A stretch of DNA of 64,000 bases from Amblyomma americanum. Taxonomy: Eukaryota; Arthropoda; Arachnida; Ixodida; Ixodidae. Under the pieces are notes generated by a model, which ran no database searches, was not told the origin of the DNA, and was given only the letters and a program-made list of their open reading frames with translations. This document shows positions 9,961 through 21,347 of this stretch, piece after piece. Position 1 is the stretch's first letter; every line of letters starts with the position of its first letter. The translations under genes and the position numbers were made by a program. Location of the stretch: assembly GCF_052857255.1 (NCBI RefSeq), contig NC_135498.1, positions 111,902,723-111,966,722 of the forward strand, in the 5' to 3' direction.

Positions 9961-10583
9961 CGCATTCTTGGCTTAACCAAGCTAAGCCTGGCCATTCTTT
10001 TTTCTCGTAGCGCGTCAAGCGCTCTGAGCTGGAGGCGAGCGCTCGGAAAGGACCAGCCGAATGTAGTCAGAGCGGCCGGTTTCAACCATCCTAAGGTGCG
10101 GTCGCCTCCCGGAGTGCTCTAGAGCGATCTAAAGCGACCAGTCGAAGGAACCATATTTGGAGCCCGTACGAAACGAACTTGATAAATATGAACGATGGCA
10201 ATATCCCTCTGCGTTTTATGTGCAGTACCTGCAGTCGTGTTAGATATGAGAGTGACCTTGGGTGAATTTCAAAATGCCCTCGCAGCGCGTATTAATTTTT
10301 ATATGAACTTTATTGGAGTCTTTCTCCAGGATTACTTTAAATTAAACCGATCACATTATCTAAAAAAACCTTAAAGTCACATATCACGAATTCATTAGAC
10401 CATTATTATTCCGCAGCCAATTAACACACATTAACATGCATAAGTAATCTCTATTTGCCTCCGAAATTTATTGCTGGAGTTATTAATATCTAACAACACA
10501 GGTAACTGTTTCTGTAAAATCTATTTCTCTAAAGTTAAACGCCGAGTTTTCGTAGTTGTTTTGTCCTACGTGGCGTTTTGTGT
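9961..10583. other. No gene recognised
   Basis: Mostly AT-rich; no motif recognised on either strand. Confidence 0.4.
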
Positions 10584-10590
10584 CGTTGTT

Positions 10591-10975
10591 CCGTTTGGTT
10601 TACAGTTTATGGGGGCTTAACGTCCGAATAACACTTCTTTTTGAGCTAGTTGGTGCATTTTGAACCTAAGAAAAAGGAGCAAGCGCCAAAGCATTCAACC
10701 ACAGACGAAGAAAGCAGAAGACAGTTGATAGTCAGCGCTTGTGTCTTCTCCTTTCTTCGTCTGTGGTTGCACGCTTTGGCGCTGCTCCTTTTCTTAGGCT
10801 TAACGTCCCAAAGCGCCTCAGGCTTTGAGGCACGTCGTAGTGGTGCGCTCCGGAAATTTCGACAACATGGATTTTAACGTGCACTGACATCTCAGTTAAT
10901 GAACGCCAGGTGGCTGAAATTTCCGGAGCCCTTCACTCCGGAAATTTCGACCACCTGGGATTATTTAACTGTACG
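10591..10975 (-). repeat. Second-type tRNA SINE, interrupted and rearranged
   Basis: On the minus strand the 3' part reads GACGTTAAGCCCCC then AAACCAAAC, the ending also seen at 62372-62606. The body with CACCTGG, GAAATTTCCGG and CGTAGT continues to 10975. A PLE fragment (10626-10796) splits it. Within 10840-10970 the GGAAATTTCGAC motif occurs twice in minus orientation with an inverted copy between them, a small local rearrangement. Confidence 0.7.
10626..10796 (-). mobile_element. Fold-back Penelope-like fragment
   Basis: A 171-bp insert flanked by 12-bp duplications GGCTTAACGTCC (10614-10625 and 10797-10808). Two arms of about 57 bp (10663-10721 and 10741-10797) are inverted complements with few mismatches; the loop contains GATAGTCAGCGC. 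Left of the hairpin, the minus strand reads ATGCACCAACTAGCTC, which translates M-H-Q-L-A. The PLE copies at 48-54 kb begin their ORF with M-Q-H-Q-L-A-Q. I therefore infer an extremely truncated PLE terminus with an inverted duplication. Confidence 0.7.
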
Positions 10976-11724
10976 ATATCAGTTATTCAGTTTCTTCCGT
11001 ACATTGAACCTCTTTGTTGTGCGTGTTAGGCGATTCATTGTTCTGGATTGGTTAGGAAACTCGGTTTAATTTCGCTTCTATTTGGGCGCAACTGGTGACT
11101 GCAAGAGACCTGATGCTCAAAATGAATGATTCCTTTGAGCGCACGCAGTGCCAAAGGAGGAGGCAGTGGCCATATTGTCTGAGGCGCTAGGATACGAAGT
11201 TGCCCTATTTTCGCCGGCGTGGTTTGAACCACGCTTGGGAATGTTTTTTCTGCTGAAAACAGTTCTTATGACGACAATACGACGCTCCTATTGAATTCCC
11301 TGTTGCCGCTACGGGAAGAATTGACGATGACGTTGTATTAGCTGAAAATGGTGTATACATAAGTATCCTACCTCTAGTTTTCTCTCTTTTGAGTCCCATT
11401 GGGAGAGGAGACAGCGGCTTGTGTTTGTAAGTGTCTGCACTCGCAAATGGTACAGAAAATCCGAGTGATGTTGAGCAAAATAGGCTGACGTCATCAAGCG
11501 GCCGTAGGACACCTATTAGGCAAGGACTGCCAGCCAACCTCTAACCGCGGACAGTCCCGCCTCCCAGGCCTGCGTCCCGGGTGCTTGGAGAAGCGTCTTT
11601 GCTGATGAAAATAAAAGTTGTTCAATAAAATAGGACGCACAAAGCTCAAAGAGGAGTTTGTGTACACATAAACATATACATAACGTCCCACTCAGGAGAT
11701 CTCACCAACATACCAAACAGTGCT
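10976..11724. other. No gene recognised
   Basis: Open frames on the minus strand (11537-11205, 110 codons) have no recognisable domain. TATA-like runs and homopolymers only. Confidence 0.4.
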
Positions 11725-12600
11725 ATAAAATACAATTCAAAACACCATAACTTAGAGGTACACTACGAAAAAAAAAGGAGGGAGTTTCTCGGCCCCCTGA
11801 CAAACGGAAGGCACCGGCTCTCAAAGAAACTCGCTTGGACCAGTGGGCCACAGCAAACACAGCGGGGCAGGACTGGCATCCCGAGCCGGCTCCCGCACCA
11901 CATAGGGAAGCGCGTGTGCCAGCGTCGCAGGAACCGCGCCTCGCCATCTCTTTCTGACTAGTGAGACAGATACTTCCAGATGACGCGACACAGGCTCTGC
12001 AACGCTGGGTACATTGTGCGGGCAGGAGTGCGCCGCGCTTCAGCGGGGCAGCGACCACGCCACAGCCACAACTAAGCACTGGAAGAGGCTACACTGGCGT
12101 CTAGTTCCGGGGCCTGCACGCACTCCAAAGGTGCGCATCACAAGGCGCCACATCATTCGCGCCACAATACAATCAAAAAGTACGTGTTGTACACTCTCTG
12201 GGGCGCCACAATTGGCGCACTGATCATTTGGGACTATGCCCCATCTAAAAAGGCGCTGGCGCGTGGGACTAAGGCCCCAGAGTCTATGCGGCACTCATTC
12301 AATTCGTGGGGCATCCGACGCGATGCCCACACTCTCCACTTGGAGGGTGTTGTCTTCCGCGTCTCATCTAAAAAGAGGGAAGGGCACACGCGATCTGTTG
12401 ACTGAGCTCGATCGTGGCCGTCTCAAAAACATCGGCGTCTGGAAGATCACTCTCCAAGGCTGGCTTTGTTCCTACTCAGCGCGGCAGAAAGCGGACGGGA
12501 TCTCTGCCGGGGGGCCGACATGCCTACCGAGGACGAAGGCGCGCCGTGCGATACCAAGCCAATAGAAAAATAAGGCGCGCCCCGGCTACGACTCCCTCTC
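11725..12600 (-). pseudogene. LINE 3' end with CCHC-type finger
   Basis: The minus strand near 12294-12200 reads LSPTRQRLFRWGIVP, then CANCGAPESVQHVLFDC. This matches the conserved C-terminal region of LINE ORF2, where a C-x-x-C...H...C finger follows an R-x-R-L-x-R-W-G motif. The sequence continues in shifted frames to about 11725 and upstream to about 12600 with multiple stops. RT, endonuclease and most of ORF2 are absent. Confidence 0.7.
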
Positions 12601-12614
12601 TAGGAGTGAGCTGA

Positions 12615-13520
12615 CCAGTCTGACCGCCAGTATCCGCGCTACAGAGGAACATTTACAATGCACTGACTGGGCAAATGTTTTTGCTTTTTTTTAGTTCGTA
12701 TTGACCCCTGGCTGCACCACTGCTAGATGAATATTCAGGTTGTTACAAAATAGAAGTGCACCACTTAATCTAAAATGTTGCATTGGCATGTAGAAATCAA
12801 ACGAGGTTTTTTTTCGTCATTTAATTTTTCCAGTATTTCTAACTTGCGCGCTTTTAGCAACAAGGGAAGAATGTGTTCTCGTAAACGAGGCATCTTTACC
12901 TCGAGAGGTAGGCATATGATAATCCATCGGTTGCTTCGTATGCTTCCTGCTCTACATACAGGAACATTGTTTCCAAGCTTTCCGTGTAACTCTTTGACGG
13001 GTAGTGCCCGCTTATTATCATCTGAAATTGTTTTGGTGACATGGAAACTTTTCTGGAAAGCTTTTTGCCATAATGTTCAGGCAATACGATGACGTGAACC
13101 AGCGGCGTTTTGCATTTAAAATTCGTAGGAAAGGTGTTGCCTCCATTCCTTAAACATCTTTTGGTGTGGACTTAAAAAGCAGACAACCATTTTTTTTCAA
13201 TAGAGATTGCTTTTGGTGTACTGCAAGGAGATATTCACTACTGTTTGTAATTTTTTCTAATGAATAATGATCTGGAATCATTTTTTCTAATTGAGAGTAC
13301 CGATAAAGACGGAACGCAGTCCAGATCTAAAAATAGCAACCGGCCGTGACGACATTGGGTACGTCTTCTTCAGTTTTTATGACTTGAAATCTCAAATTTC
13401 CACCCTCCTCTTGACTACCTTAGCTTGTGACGCCCCCAAAAAAAACAAAACGTCAGGAGCAATCGCGCATAGCTTTTACGACTTTAGCACGCAGAATATT
13501 CTTCTCCCTACAGAGAAGCC
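12615..13520. other. No gene recognised
   Basis: AT-rich with long T runs. An open frame at 12775-13092 plus (105 codons) has no motif and begins with a true ATG, but codon usage looks random. Confidence 0.4.
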
Positions 13521-13526
13521 TGTTTC

Positions 13527-13787
13527 TTAAGCAATTTGATTGGGGCCAAACCCACGGGCTGAGATTAATAACCTACATCGTTTCCCGCTCTGCATTATTC
13601 GGTCACGTACTGCCCCGGAGGCAAACCTGACAAAGATATTCGGGTAGTCTTTGTCTTCTGTCGGGACACCTATGAATAGCATCGGTGACTCCCAGACGAA
13701 GCCTTCAAGCACGTGGCATCTCTCTTTACCATCTCGTCGGGTAAGAAGTTTCATCGGCTGAAGAACAGAGATTTTTTTTATTTCCAA
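13527..13787 (-). pseudogene. Probable LINE ORF1 RRM-like fragment
   Basis: The minus-strand frame contains LFIGVP, then FVRFASGAVRDRIMQSGKRC and ISARGFGPNQIA. The pattern (short strand with G-V-P, I-V-R-F-A-S, K/R-rich helix, I-x-x-x-F-x-P) is that of L1-type ORF1 proteins. No neighbouring endonuclease or RT was seen, so it is an isolated remnant. A host RNA-binding exon is the alternative. Confidence 0.45.
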
Positions 13788-14644
13788 GCCGTTTTGGTGA
13801 CCATAGAACGCTTGTGCTCATGTTTCAAGGGCACACGTGGCGCCCTCTGTGGTGAGCAGCCGCAAAAAGCGTCGGTCCTTGCCGCGCTCTCTTTGAATGT
13901 CAGCACTTGCACGCGGCGATGACATCCTGAGAGCTGGACGAAAAATGTATTTTCCGTGCGCGGTTGTATCTACACTGCCGAAAGCTTTCAAATGTAGAAT
14001 TGTATCAGTTTTTATGTAAATGAGAAGAGAAAACGCTGGATCAGAGCAGCACGGTGTGCAATGTAAACAACCACTTCAACGTCTGAATAGCAGCACAGAA
14101 AATACAAAGGACAAACGAATAAAAAAACGAAGGTACGAAGTGCACTTCTCTTTTGTTCGTCTGTCGTATCCGTCGTTTGTCTGTAGTAAACAAGAAGCAC
14201 TTTCCAGTGCTGTTTTTTTTTCAGCTGAACTGATCTATATTTTGTCGAAGCTCGTGCTAGGCAAGTGGAGGGCGGGGATAAAGTTAGGATGTGATTTGAG
14301 TTTATATCGACACTGTTTTATGTGAATCAACCAATAATGCGATACCGAGCGCAGTCGTCTTCAGGAGCATACAGGCCCTGCACGTTTGAAGCAGTGCGCG
14401 ATAATATAAGATGAAGTAAATATTGATTGCAAAATGATGTTTCACATGGCGTTTATTGCGGCCGGAAAATGCAAAGAGCACTTTTCTCGCTAAAGTGGAG
14501 TGCATCGCACCAGAATTGTATCTCTCATTTTTGCATGCATGGAGCTCTTCTATGCCATCGTCGCGTAATTTCTTGCACCGTGTTCTCTATCAGATGAAGA
14601 ACCCGACGATGAGTTCCTGATGTAAGCCGTTATGGAAATTATCG
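13788..14644. other. No gene recognised
   Basis: AT-rich, homopolymer-rich; no coding evidence. Confidence 0.4.
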
Positions 14645-15085
14645 ACTGGTTTTCTGCACATTTTTAAGAATACTTTTTCTTCCTATAGACATTTACTTTT
14701 GTTCAATCATAGTCTTTAGAAAGTCTGCACATAGAAGTCAGTTGTGAGTCTATTGACTTTTAATTAATCATAGTCTATTGACGAAAGTCGACTGAGTGCT
14801 CTTTATGCTTTTATCTCATCATAATCTACCATTTACAGACGTAAGTTCATGCTGTGTTTTTAGGCTTGCGTGTAACTGTAGTTTACAGACTGTCTGAATG
14901 CGCTAATCAAATGGCAGTTTTTAGACATATGTCTATTCAAAGTGAATAAGCATTCTAAAGACGCAAGTCGATAGCAAGTCAAACTTATGCCGACTCATAG
15001 CCTATAGAGGCAAGCTGTTTGCGAGTCCGTTCGGATTTTTGTCTATTTGTAATGTACAGATGTAAGTTGCAAGGAACTAATTTCC
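14645..15085. repeat. Decayed minisatellite of the GTCTATAGAC type
   Basis: Variants of TAGTCTATTGAC, ACAGACTGTCTG, AGACATATGTCTATT and AAAGACGCAAGTCGATAG recur irregularly. The half-palindromes GTCTA and TAGAC dominate. The same motif class reappears at 19083-19330 and 19650-19790. Confidence 0.6.
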
Positions 15086-18000
15086 CTCTATTGCAGAGTG
15101 CGTGTATTGAATAGGTCTGGATATTTCCTCCGTGGGCTCGCATTTTTTGGGCTTTCTATATATGTAAGCAGAAAGGAATATTTACTTCATCGTTCGCTAG
15201 TTTATAAATCATGCGTGGAAGCAAGCTGACAAAGAAATTTATTCTCTTAGCCCATTAGTATTTTATAAACAGCCTATCTGGATGTATATTTCTGCCTTTT
15301 AAGTGTATACACTATACACGCAACGAGACAGCAAAGTTGGTTGTCTAGCCACCGTAACCATTGCCCATACAAGAGTAGTTAAGCATATAGTTAACGTTTC
15401 GATCAGAGCCGTTACAGTTTTTAATTCTCAATACATTCTTCTTGGTCCTATTTTTCCAATAAAGTCGGAGCATCTGGTCAGCCACTGGTTACCGAGATTC
15501 AGGAGATGATTAAGTGCCACATTGAAAACAGAATAGCTGCCATGTTAGCCAGAGTGATTATTCTGGTCGTTCAGATGAGTGCCGCGTGTTGGCATGCGTC
15601 GACACAACTTTTTTATAGTGTACACAGCGTGGGTCGCATTTTTATAACTTCTTTCGTTGAAGCTGCCAAGCGCAACATTTTCTCTCACGCATGCGAACGT
15701 GGTTCTTTCATCAAGTTTTCGGTTGTTGAGAAGGCTGACCATTCAGCACTACAGGCAGAAATAAACTCAGCACCGGGTGACCACCGCTGCAGCTAGAGCG
15801 CTCAACTCACTACCTTGGATGTTACTGCAATTAAAACAAATTACTTTTCTCGAAGAGGTCTATGCAACGTCCTCCAGTGTAGTGTTGTGACAAAGCTTCT
15901 TTTTGTTATTGCATGACGTATATATGCACAAAAATAAAGCACATAAATCCTGGAGGATGAAGCGAGGAAAGGCAGCCATTCTTTAAGGCAGCGTACTCGT
16001 AAACGATACTGGATGAAATAAAATGCTTCAATCTCTTAATAGGAATCACTCGAGACTACACCTTTCCCATGTGCAAACAATGTTATGTCTCTAAGGGGTT
16101 TGCCCTGATGGGCAAAATCGACCACTTTCGCGTCTCAACAAGTTTTGAGTCTGTCGAGCGTTCTCTCTCCCCCCCCCCCTTTCTTTGCCCGACTGCAGAC
16201 GCCTCGGTGCGCGTCACAGCCCTTAGCTTTTAGGCCGGAGCCACCTCTGTACGCGTCAGAACTGCCGGACCACGCTCCCATAGCGGCATGTTTTGCACAC
16301 GAGACCAGAAACACGTGCACTAATGACGTAGGCCGAGAAAGGTCGGTGCCATTTCATATTAGGATCGTTATTTGCCAACGGGCTAACCTCAGAAGCCATT
16401 CGTCAGCAATTCCACACCTCTCGTGAAAAAAAGGGGGAAAGAAAGGGAGGGTGCGAGGGTTCTATGGCGTGCTCATCTCTTTCAAAAAAGTCGCAAACAA
16501 CATTGTTTCGCGGGCGAATAAGGTTTACCTTTTATACCTTTGCCGTTTGCATTCATGTGTAAAAGTGCTGCGAGGCAACATTCATAATGCCCGAATGCTC
16601 GTTTGCCGATGAGCCACTTGTGCCGACCATGCCAGTTTTCGAAACGCAAACATATGCGACTCCAAACTCTGCAGTGGCGGAGAGGAATCGCTAGTGGCCG
16701 AAGCAACGAAGTTGCATGCTTGCTTTTTGATAACAATGCATTTTTCAAAAGTTTAGTGGAATACTTACGTATATAAATTAATTGTTTACTTCGTTCTTAA
16801 ATACAAGCACATGTGCGAATTTTGCGATACGCCACTTTGCGATGCGTGCGAAGTGTGCGAATCGTAAAGATACGCCCGTCAAATGGGTTGTTGTCTCGCG
16901 TTTTGCACCGAGACGGGATACAATAATTTACGCAAGAAGCAAATATGGGCACACACACAAACTCGGCTGACGTGGCGGGTACGTGTGTGGATGTGTCCTC
17001 GGTGTTTTCATTATGGATGGTGATTCAAACAAAATCCAGCTTAATCGACCATTCACCGTAAATCTAGACAGTGATGTTTCATTGACCTGGACTGCTGAAC
17101 CACTGTCAGAAGTTCACTATAGTTAGCACCTGGATAGCTCGAACTATCTGGCGCCGCTGCAAACGCACAAGCCAATTTCTGAGGTGAATTACTCTCATTC
17201 TATAACATTTAAGTTATAGCCCATTCGGACGATTAAGCGCTGTTTTCAGAAATACAATGAAGTGTGCATCAGTGCGTTGGAGGGAAGCTAATAGTGTGAA
17301 GGCTGACGAAAAGTCATCAGATAGCCAGCGTGTACGTCGTAAACACCGCGAAGAACCCATAGACGAGCTGCAACTCGTTTCCCCTTTCGTATCACTCATC
17401 TTCGCGTCGACTCGTCAATTTCTATTTTCCGAGCTGCTGCCCACTGTCTTTGGCCTGCACGCTATTCGTTTTGAAACCTGAGTAAAGGTTGCCTCGACGA
17501 AGAGGTGGTTTGTATTTCGTTTCGCGAGGCTTCGTTATGAACCCCGCTAACGTGTGCACAGCCTTTCTTAAGCAGCATTTCTGCGAGAGGCATATTATGC
17601 TTTTGTGATTTCCGGCTGCCGCTTTAGTGAGACATCAAAGAGTTTGACCCAGGGCTGATGGGCGCAAGCAAATGCATTTCAACTTGCTCTGCGTTATGAC
17701 AGTGCCTGTGATTGAAAGCATTCCCTTTTTCATTGGAATACCCAGTGAAACACCAGGTCCCAGGGATATTCCAATCATAGTCACATATCCTTATTCGTAC
17801 TGGGACTTCCGTGGAATGACCTAGAGATGTCCTAGATGTCCTGATGGTTTGTCTTGGGGATATCCCGTTCGGCTGGCTATGTATATCCACACATATACAC
17901 GCCTTATTTGCTTCTAAAGTATACATTTTACAGTTTTAAATGTTAAAATTTTAAGTCACGCATTGGAAGGACGCGCTTGGCCTTAGTACACGCGTTTTGA

Positions 18001-19082
18001 CCTGATCACACATTTTTCGTGGTGAATTTAAGGAAACGTGTGCCCAAAATTTTGTAACCGCTATGTTCTCTTACCGTTCCGAAGCTCTGATCCGGAAGGC
18101 ACTCCGAGGTTTCAAACTTCCAGTAGATTGACTGTCGATGTTTGCCATACGCTGCTCAGGCAACCCTTGAAGAAAAACTAATTCAATTTTGTTTACATTA
18201 ATTCTTAAGGGTAATGCGCGGGATGTTTCTCGCACACATATCATGCTTTTATAAAGGCGCAGCTACAGCCGCAATGTACGCAGTGCTTGACTTTCTCTGG
18301 ATACTGCGCGCGCCATGGGCGCGCTGTAGCAGTGTATGTGCTTTGAGTGCTCTTATGTATGGCAAAGCTGTGCCTTTATTGTGTTTTCAAGTTAAGGTCG
18401 CAAAACCATGGTGAACTAGGTTGCAGTCTTCAGGAAAGATTTTAAACGGCTCGTGCCCACTGGAGTATAAGCCTACCAGGTTTACAATTGCACCGCGTTG
18501 GCATCCGTTTGTGAGGAGCTTTGAATGTGCATTTTATGGGAGTGTCATTCCCAACAGCCCTTTGTAAACAAGGCTGACATGCGGTACAATTCTAGAGCCT
18601 TTTCTCCTTGTAGAGAATAAATGCCATGCAGAGATCATTGGCAGCGCGTGTTCAGGGAAGGAGAAGATTGCTCCTGATATTACGTGTTTTTTTACAATGT
18701 TTTGTCAAAGCCAGTTAGAATAGGTCTTGCCTCTTTACTGAAAAAAATGAAGATTGCCGTTTTCGCACAGGGCAGCAAAGAAATGCATCGCATTATAAAG
18801 CACGCACGGTGAGGACATGAATAGAATTTGGTACTTCAGTTAACATGATAGTATTTTGCAATTCGCTTTTCTGATGATCAACATGCCCAGGAAGGTGTAA
18901 AGAAGACGACATACTGCAAGAAGGCTTTCGAGGCAAGAAGCCGGGCAGTTACTTTTTTTACTGTGAAAGGTGGATGTATTGCATAGGCCCAACGCTTACA
19001 GCATTGAAATAGACGAAATTCATGTGTACATTGATCGTCATGTCAATGGTGACAGCTGTGTGCTGACATATTTTTAAATATT
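15086..19082. other. Long AT-rich stretch without recognised genes
   Basis: About 4 kb. Open frames (for example 15506-15796 plus, 17926-17624 minus) lack family motifs. A poly-C tract lies near 16170. I found no SINE head, LINE motif or splice-bounded exon that I would defend. Confidence 0.4.
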
Positions 19083-19790
19083 TATAGCAAGTCATTCCAT
19101 AGAAAGTGGTCTACTGAAGACGTGTAGACACAGGCTAGTGCACTGTCTATACACAAAAGTCTAGTAAAGGTGGAAGGCCATAAATCTATAGAACGTCTTT
19201 AGATTGTCAATAGGCCTGTGTCTACTAGACAGTACACGTTCGTATACAGACTGTCTGTAGACAAACGTCTATGCAAAATGTATGATCTTAAATCTATGGA
19301 TTGTCTATAGTGTCCATAGACCTGTGTTTTGTCTTTTTATTAGTCCCACAAAGTACACAGACTACCCAGTCTCTATGTGGAGTAAGCCCAACGCTCTATC
19401 ATACCCCTGGAGAATGCCGGGACAAACCATACCCAACAGTAAAAGTACCATACCCGACACACGAGCAGTCGGAGGCGGCCCTGAACAGCAAGACAACCTT
19501 GACCTGCAAGCCTGGATCATCCAGTCTAGCTAGCCCGCAAGCCAGCTGCTGCCGCCAGCGGAGCCCTCGACTTAGGGCACTGACCACCCAGCTCCTGAAA
19601 ATTCTTCTTTCGGCTCAATAAGTTTTATCTCTCTATCTCTCTATCGTATACGAACTGTGTATAGACAGAACTTATCAAAAGTGCATGGCCATAAATCTCT
19701 AGATTGTCTATAAAGAAATCTAAAATTTTTCCTATAGAACATCTAGAGTACCTAGTGACAAAAGTTTATGGACAATCTATTGAGTGTATT
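19083..19790. repeat. GTCTATAGAC-type minisatellite split by a LINE end
   Basis: Repeated CTGTCTATACAC, CTATAGAACGTC, TAGACAGTACAC, CTGTCTGTAGAC and TGTCTATAGTGTCCATAGAC. CATAAATCTATAGA and CATAAATCTCTAGATTGTC mark a longer unit on either side of the LINE piece at 19335-19645. Confidence 0.65.
19335..19645 (+). pseudogene. LINE 3' terminus inside the minisatellite
   Basis: The plus strand reads YHTPGECRDKPYPTVKVPYP, then HEQSEAAL. It is followed by a short 3' UTR with GGCTCAATAAG and a (TCTCTATC)n tail at 19627-19645. The W/C-poor end, EQ-EAAL helix and simple-repeat tail match the ends of tick LINE ORF2 genes seen at 20485 and 24545. It is severely 5'-truncated. Confidence 0.55.
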
Positions 19791-20484
19791 TTTGTAAGCA
19801 ATGCAGGCAGGTGAGAATTCGCAGGCTGGTGAGGATGTCTGCAAACGTTGGCAGCGTTAGCTGCAAGGAAATTGGGTGCGTGTTTCAAATGCCAGGCTTC
19901 TTTTTTCGTTTGCTAGTCAGCCCCTTTCAGAAAAGCAGGTGTAAAAAGCTCAGCTCTCAAGCTGCACTACACAGGGCGGATATACATTTTGTTACACCAG
20001 CCGGAAATAAGAGCTATGCCGCAGTGACTGCACTGGTGTAGCCAGTTTAGTCGGTGCACCTGCACTCGTGTAGCTAGTGCAGGTAAAATAGAAAAAGCCC
20101 TTTTCGCACAGCGTCTGCTTGCGTTTTTTTTGTCACCAACGATATTTGGTGCCATTAGTATACAAAGCAATTTTTTTTGGCCGGAATCACCACAGGCGAT
20201 GCGAATTTTCGATTAATTCTGAAAAAATCAGGCATGGACCCCACCAGAACACCACGTGAATAAAACCTAACCTCGGGTGCCGCACAAAGCTCGCTGTTTA
20301 CCGTACTTCGGAAACACATGCGATGTGTGTGTACCTTAGCGCAAGCTACACAGAGTTTCGGCGTGATTATCGCAACCAAAATTATGCAGAGTTTTTCACA
20401 GTACCAAACCTAGGAATGCCAAGCTGCATTTTAGCGTGAAGCCTTCTACTTCACGCCGTCCGTAATTCGTTCACTCCGAAAGGG
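19791..20484. other. No gene recognised
   Basis: Mixed sequence with short direct and inverted repeats of GTGCACCTGCACTCGTGTAG near 20055; no coding evidence. Confidence 0.4.
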
Positions 20485-20733
20485 TCAGGCTTGAATAGGG
20501 CTCTTGGCTTCCCGTACCTGCGCTTAGAGAACATCAAGACCTGGGAGGATTGGGAGACCCTGCTGCGCTCGGAGGACCCGGCTGTGCAGACCATCGCCAC
20601 CGGTGGGGGCTGCCAGTGTTATGGACCATAGGGACATAAACACTTGAGTGCAGTGGAGTCATGCGGGGACTGGTGTGCCCTGAATTCCTGTCCGATAATA
20701 AAGCTTTTCTCTCTCTCTCTCTCTCTCTCTCGG
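20485..20733 (+). pseudogene. LINE 3' terminus with CT-repeat tail
   Basis: The plus strand encodes RLENIKTWEDWETLLRSEDP, then AVQTIATGG, then a stop. TWEDWE-x-LL-x-S-x-D-P is the last conserved segment of tick LINE ORF2 proteins. The UTR ends ATAATAAAGCTTTT followed by about ten CT units (20707-20731). Confidence 0.7.
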
Positions 20734-21019
20734 GTAACTTTCCTAATGGCGCGACATGCCAACAAATACATACGTTGTCTGCTACAGAGATTTTTTAACG
20801 GTCTTAACAACAGTACTACTTATCTAACATGTTAGGAAATTTATCCCAATTAACGTATTAAGAGGGTTTCTAGACGAAGTGAAACTTCGTTGCAGTTGGC
20901 CTATAAGCAACAGAACGTTAACGGTAGGACAAGCCAGGTACTTGGCAATATTGTAAGGGAAAGCTAACACTGCCGTACCCCCTTGCATAAATTTATAATA
21001 TAGACACTCCGAGCTGTCT

Positions 21020-21347
21020 GGATCCCATTTATAATTGTTTTTTGGGGGGGAAAGAAAATGGCGCAGTATCTGTCTCATATATCGTTGGACACCTGAACCG
21101 CGCCGTAAGGGAAGGTATGAAGGAGGGAGTGAAAGAAGAAAGAGAGAAATAGGTGCCGTAGTGGAGGGCTCCGGCATAATTTCGACCACCTGGGGATCTT
21201 TAACGTGCACTGACATCGCACAGCACACGGGCGCCTTAGCGTTCATAAAAGCGCAGCCGCCGCGGTCGGGTTCGAACCCGGGAACTCCGGATCAGTAGTC
21301 GAGCGCCCTAACCACTGAGCCACCGCGGCGGGTTAGGATCCCATTTA
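21020..21347 (-). repeat. Full-length tRNA SINE with 12-bp target duplication
   Basis: The body is 21032-21335. On the minus strand it starts CCCGCCGCGGTGGCTCAGTGG, which contains a pol III A box, and has a B box GGTTCGAACCC about 40 bp on. A 3' domain ends near TATAATTG-type sequence. Flanks GGATCCCATTTA at 21020-21031 and 21336-21347 are the target duplication. Mobilised in trans by a LINE. Confidence 0.92.
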
